A stretch of 20,777 nt of DNA. Origin: Bacteroidetes bacterium 4572_114 (GTDB taxonomy: Bacteria > Bacteroidota > Bacteroidia > Bacteroidales > 4484-276). Below are positions 17,350 to 20,777 of the stretch, piece by piece. The notes under the pieces were generated by a model, which worked only from the letters and a program-made list of their open reading frames with translations, made no database searches and was not told the origin of the DNA. The DNA is taken from NCBI GenBank assembly GCA_002254335.1, contig NIVA01000010.1, positions 1 through 20,777 of the forward strand, read 5' to 3'. Every line of letters begins with the position of its first letter. Within the stretch, counting starts at the first letter, position 1. Made by a program: the position numbers and the translations under genes.

Positions 17350-17381
17350 CAAATGTAATAAAATAAAAAATTGAAAAGCAA
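17350..17381 (-). promoter_or_regulatory. Bacteroidota promoter for the lipoprotein/T9SS pair
   Basis: On the minus strand TTG (17381-17379) is followed after 21 bases by TACATTTG (17357-17350), a full match to TTG-N17-23-TAnnTTTG. Transcription should start near 17343, leaving a leader of about 120 bases before the lipoprotein frame. Confidence 0.65.
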
Positions 17382-17481
17382 AAAAAATTACCTTTTGATA
17401 CTTGACTCAAAAATTTTAATTCAAATTTTTCCTATTTTCGCAAATGATTAACAAAACCAACAAAACTGTCACGAAAAACAC

Positions 17482-18147
17482 ATGAGTGCAATACATTTAA
17501 TCCATATTGATGAACATCCAATTGTCCGGTCAGGGATAAACTCATTATTGTCAGACGTTAATGAAATTGAGATAGTTGCTTCGGTAAAGAATGTTGATGC
17601 CTTTTTTGAAAAAATGAAACGTCTTCCAGCTACTTCCATCCAGGTGGTGATGTACGATATTTACAATCCAAACGATTTGGAGATAGAAAACATAAGAAGG
17701 GTAAAAAAGGCTTATGGTAAAATCAATATCCTGATATTGGCCATATATTCCAACGAAAGTTTCATCCTTAAATCAATAAAAGCCGGTGCCAAGGGGATAC
17801 TTTCTAATCAAACTTCAAGAAACGAAATTGTTGAAGCAATTTACACCTTGAGGAACGGGTTCGAATATTTGGGCAAAACAATTACAAATATGGTCCTTAA
17901 CAGCTACGTAAACCGTTCGAAATTTGGTGGGATGAAGCAGGATGAAATGGCCCGGCTTTCGGTGAGGGAGTTAGGGGTATTGAAACTTTTTGGCGAGGGT
18001 TTGACAAATCAGGAAATTGCGGATAAATTATTTGTTTCAATCCGAACTGTGGAGTCGCATAAAAATAATATCATGAAAAAAATAAATTTGCGTACTACCG
18101 TTGATTTAATTAAATTTGCCATCAGAAATAATATTATAGAGATATAG
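17482..18147 (+). CDS. NarL/LuxR-family response regulator with atypical receiver
   Basis: A 221-residue DNA-binding regulator. The receiver domain (about 3-125) has the acidic residues D10-E11 and the acceptor position D59 (VVMYDIYNP). Two switch residues differ from the family: the Ser/Thr after the fourth strand is Ala87 (ILILAIYS) and the conserved Lys is Asn109 (AGAKGILSNQ, usually AGAKGYLLKD). The LuxR-type helix-turn-helix spans about 157-218 (LSVRELGVLKLFGEGLTNQEIA, with TVESHKNNIMKKI as recognition region), so DNA binding is expected. It is divergent from the lipoprotein/T9SS pair and upstream of the giant repeat protein, and may regulate either. No histidine kinase gene is next to it. 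The ATG at 17482 gives the normal family N-terminus. Confidence 0.9.
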   Translation: MSAIHLIHIDEHPIVRSGINSLLSDVNEIEIVASVKNVDAFFEKMKRLPATSIQVVMYDIYNPNDLEIENIRRVKKAYGKINILILAIYSNESFILKSIKAGAKGILSNQTSRNEIVEAIYTLRNGFEYLGKTITNMVLNSYVNRSKFGGMKQDEMARLSVRELGVLKLFGEGLTNQEIADKLFVSIRTVESHKNNIMKKINLRTTVDLIKFAIRNNIIEI

Positions 18148-18236
18148 TTCCCAGCTATCTTCTATTATACAGTACGTTGCAAAAGTAAAGGTTGTGGTTA
18201 ATTGACAGTAATGTTAACAATTAAAATAATAACATT

Positions 18237-18260
18237 GGTTTGTTGTCTGTCAAACCTTTA
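18237..18260 (+). terminator. Weak hairpin downstream of the response regulator
   Basis: GGTTTG (18237-18242) and CAAACC (18251-18256) form a six-base stem with an eight-base loop, followed by TTTAAATT. A second loose pair (TTAATTG / CAATTAA) precedes it. It lies about 90 bases after the stop codon, so the call is tentative. Confidence 0.35.
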
Positions 18261-18307
18261 AATTGTGTAGGTTTTACTTAATAAAAAGCAGATTTTTATT
18301 AACTATT

Positions 18308-18340
18308 TTGTCAGTTGTTCGATTTCAATTCATACTTTTG
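18308..18340 (+). promoter_or_regulatory. Bacteroidota promoter for the giant repeat protein
   Basis: TTG (18308-18310) and TACTTTTG (18333-18340) are 22 bases apart and fit TTG-N17-23-TAnnTTTG. The start of transcription would be near 18347, about 60 bases before the ATG at 18406. Confidence 0.6.
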
Positions 18341-18405
18341 CCTATTCAAGACTCCAAATTTTATCATAGATAACATAAATCAAAATCAACTTAAAATTTA
18401 TTATT

Positions 18406-18840
18406 ATGAAACAGTATTTACAACTATCGCTGGCACTAATTTTCTTGTCGCTAAATGGTTTGGCACAGGATTCCTTCACCAAAGGAATACAAAACCCTGA
18501 GACCAGGCAAGGCCCCGAAGCTTTACTTCCTGATGTAAATGTGGATCCCGGTAACGTGGTCGTCATTCCCATCCAGGTAAACGACCTCGAAGATCTGGAT
18601 CAGTTAATGATCAGGATCAGTTTTGATGAAATTATCTTAACTAATACTAGTTCTTATGGTACAGGTGGGGTATTGGATAATGGTGATTATGATATCCAGG
18701 TTATGTATTTTGACCCGAATATCATCCAATTTACGTTATTTCGGGACATCCCCCCTGGATTTTCAAATGTTTTCGGTAAATGGGACAAGCTACATGTCCA
18801 ACACCACCAACGGAATGGTTGTAGTTACCGATTGTTATAA
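18406..18840 (+). CDS. N-terminal part of giant surface protein: signal peptide and cohesin-like domain (frameshifted)
   Basis: The ATG at 18406 begins a typical signal peptide (MKQYLQLSLALIFLSLNGLAQ). Residues about 40-120 (VDPGNVVVIPIQVNDLEDLD, IRISFDEIILTN, IIQFTLFRDIPPGFSN) resemble the cohesin-like beta sandwich often found at the start of Bacteroidota surface proteins. After residue 121 the frame turns into a short unrelated tail (GKWDKLHVQHH...) and stops at 18840. From about 18770 the next frame carries a coherent continuation (FSVNGTSYMSNTTNGMVVVT), so this is the start of a protein continuing past the window edge. The lesion is either one extra base, two missing T in the TTTT at 18770-18773, or a longer deletion. 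Confidence 0.72.
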   Translation: MKQYLQLSLALIFLSLNGLAQDSFTKGIQNPETRQGPEALLPDVNVDPGNVVVIPIQVNDLEDLDQLMIRISFDEIILTNTSSYGTGGVLDNGDYDIQVMYFDPNIIQFTLFRDIPPGFSNVFGKWDKLHVQHHQRNGCSYRLL

Positions 18841-20777
18841 TGCTTCGGCATATGCCGGCAGCAATGCAACAATTTGTGAAGGTCAAACTTTCGAACTTGC
18901 CGATGCAACTGCAAGTAATTTTGAAACCCTCTTGTGGGAAACACAGGGCGATGGGTTTTTTGACGACCCCACGATATTACATCCGGTTTATACACCTGGC
19001 ACACAGGATATCAATGATGGATATACCTTCCTTTGCTTAAGGGCATTTGCTTTGCCACCATGTCTGGATGCTTTTAATTGCGTGAAACTTAGCTTTCTGG
19101 AAATGCCTGAGGTTACCTGTCCTGAGTATGATCTGGTTTGCGAAGATTTGGAACCGTTTGAACTTACAGGGGCAACACCTGAAGGGGGCGAATACTCGGG
19201 CACTGGTGTAGTTGATGGCATTTTTGATCCGTCAACCGGGCCTGGGACTTATGATATTACTTATTTTTATATTGATGAGTTCGGATGTTCAAATTCTTGC
19301 CTGTTCCAAATTCAGGTAACCCCCTTGCCAACGGTATTTGCCGGGGAGGATGGCTCAATCTGCCAGGATTTCAGTGGTTACCAGTTATCAGGTGAAGTGG
19401 AAAATGCCAGTAGCTTTTTTTGGTACACACTCATCGGTTCCGGTACATTCGATAATGAATTTGCCTTGGATGCCATATATACACCAAGCACTGTAGATTA
19501 TATGCTTGGATCAGTTGATTTATGCCTGAAAGCCACTGGCATCTTGCCTTGCGGTGTCGATTCGACCGATTGCATGACTTTAAGTTTTTCTCCTCTCCCG
19601 GAAGTTACCTGTCCGGATGATATGTCAACCTGCGATAATGAAGAATCCTTCCTGCTATCAGGTGGCCTGCCCGAGGGTGGTGAATATACCGGATTGGCTG
19701 TTGTTGATAACGTTTTTTATCCTGATCTTGCCGAAATTGGCCAAAATGAAATTTCATATACCTACACCAATGAACAAGGCTGCCCGGGCAGTTGCACTTT
19801 CAATATTGATGTTGCCCCTTCAGCAACTGTTAATGCCGGTGGGGATGCCACAATTTGTGAGCTGGAAGTATTTGAAAATATCACTGCCTCGGCTTCCAAT
19901 TATTCATCGGTCCAGTGGATGACACTTAATGGTGGTGGTGTCTTTGATAATGAAAATATTGTAAATGCAACCTACTACCCAAGCCCATCTGTTGATTATC
20001 CACAGGGAAGCATTTTCCTTATTTTTGTTGCTGCGCCTATAAGCCCTTGTACAGTAGGGGCACAGGATCAACTTACCTTATCGTTCCAGATGCTGCCGGA
20101 TGTTGATGCAGGCGAAGATGTTAGTATTTGTGCCGGCGGATCAATTATTACAGATGCATCTGTAGAAAATAGTACTGGTAATTATTTTTGGACAACATCC
20201 GGTGATGGGAGTTTTGGAGACCCAACTTTGTTGTCCACCGAATATATACCAGGTGATATTGACATAACATCAGGTTCAGTGATTTTGTCGCTCTCTGCTG
20301 AACCCATTTCCCCTTGTGCCACAGAAATTACTGGTGATCTGGTATTGACAATTATTTCACCCCCTTCTGCAAATGCAGGTGAGGATGCATCTATTTGTGC
20401 GAATGACGAGCCTTTCCTAATGGCTGGTTCTGCTCAAAATGCAAGTAGTGTTTTGTGGGTCACTGTTAACGGAACTGGTTCTTTTGATGACCCAACATCA
20501 CTGGATGCCAGCTATATTCCCACTGAAATTGATTATTTAATGGGAACAATCCAAATCTGCCTCCAGGTATCTGCAATTGATCCTTGCACAGGTACGGATG
20601 TAGATTGCATGGCCCTTACATTTTACCCATTGCCGGATGTTACTCTCGAAGCCTACGAACCACTTTGTGCCGGCGATGATGAATTTGAACTTTATGGTGG
20701 CCTACCGGAAGGCGGGACATACTTCGTTGATGGAAATGAAGCCACAAGTTTCGACCCAGTAGTTGCCGGTGAATATG
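18767..20777 (+). CDS. Giant Ig/PKD-like repeat surface protein, continuing beyond window
   Basis: No stop codon occurs in this frame from 18767 to the last base. It consists of two repeat types. Type A, 86-92 residues, has the pattern AGxDATIC, an aromatic WxTxGxGxF followed by D(D/N)PxxL, then YTP, GS and a Cys pair near the end: 18851-19108, 19331-19600, 19823-20098, 20099-20368 and 20369-20635. Type B, 74 residues, has VTCP, PEGGEYSG and GCSNSC-like motifs: 19109-19330, 19601-19822 and 20636 to the edge. Paired Cys suggest disulfides outside the cytoplasm. This is the build of a long cell-surface or gliding/adhesion protein, usually ending in a T9SS domain, which is not visible here. The first ATG (18767) lies at the frameshift, so the real start is taken to be 18406. 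Confidence 0.78.
   Translation, partial: MFSVNGTSYMSNTTNGMVVVTDCYNASAYAGSNATICEGQTFELADATASNFETLLWETQGDGFFDDPTILHPVYTPGTQDINDGYTFLCLRAFALPPCLDAFNCVKLSFLEMPEVTCPEYDLVCEDLEPFELTGATPEGGEYSGTGVVDGIFDPSTGPGTYDITYFYIDEFGCSNSCLFQIQVTPLPTVFAGEDGSICQDFSGYQLSGEVENASSFFWYTLIGSGTFDNEFALDAIYTPSTVDYMLGSVDLCLKATGILPCGVDSTDCMTLSFSPLPEVTCPDDMSTCDNEESFLLSGGLPEGGEYTGLAVVDNVFYPDLAEIGQNEISYTYTNEQGCPGSCTFNIDVAPSATVNAGGDATICELEVFENITASASNYSSVQWMTLNGGGVFDNENIVNATYYPSPSVDYPQGSIFLIFVAAPISPCTVGAQDQLTLSFQMLPDVDAGEDVSICAGGSIITDASVENSTGNYFWTTSGDGSFGDPTLLSTEYIPGDIDITSGSVILSLSAEPISPCATEITGDLVLTIISPPSANAGEDASICANDEPFLMAGSAQNASSVLWVTVNGTGSFDDPTSLDASYIPTEIDYLMGTIQICLQVSAIDPCTGTDVDCMALTFYPLPDVTLEAYEPLCAGDDEFELYGGLPEGGTYFVDGNEATSFDPVVAGEY

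Overview
The window looks like chromosomal DNA of a Bacteroidota (Bacteroidetes) bacterium. The evidence is: an AT-rich base composition; four secreted proteins ending in type IX secretion (T9SS) C-terminal sorting domains; a Bacteroidota-style lipoprotein; promoters of the TTG / TAnnTTTG type; and no strong Shine-Dalgarno sequences. No rRNA, tRNA, CRISPR array, integrase or transposase was recognised.

Layout. The left edge holds the 5' part of a NuoE/HndA-type 24 kDa subunit gene (minus strand), then a decayed clan AA aspartic protease gene. From 1130 to 7568 lie plus-strand genes for large secreted proteins: a beta-propeller-like T9SS protein broken into two reading frames near 2119, and a parallel beta-helix T9SS protein. 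Between them is a GC-rich stretch with three nested inverted repeats. A minus-strand T9SS protein (7698-8762) follows, then a minus-strand zinc-ribbon gene disrupted by a stop codon and a one-base shift. Next is a 1278-residue minus-strand protein that joins two tandem GAF-like sensor modules, two receiver-like domains and a PEP/pyruvate (PPDK-type) ATP-grasp domain. A minus-strand pair (lipoprotein, then T9SS protein; 17225-14674) is transcribed divergently from a LuxR/NarL-type response regulator with an unusual receiver. The right edge is the start of a very large surface protein with alternating Ig/PKD-like repeats, with a frameshift near 18770; it runs off the window.

How it may work together. 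Most genes encode exported or surface proteins of unrecognised substrate; the two regulatory proteins (10555-14391 and 17482-18147) are the likely signal-handling components. Simple sequence repeats of unit length 2, 4 and 7 sit at the 5' ends of three exported-protein genes ((AG)20 before 1130, CTTTTTC heptads inside the 5100 signal peptide, TTCA tetrads inside the lipoprotein signal peptide), a pattern compatible with slippage-based variation of surface proteins. Several genes carry single frameshifts, so either real decay/contingency switching or base-calling errors must be considered. The most unusual items are the PEP-binding sensor protein, the internally duplicated and broken zinc-ribbon gene, and the lipoprotein gene that has a good promoter and lipobox but no usable start codon in its present frame.
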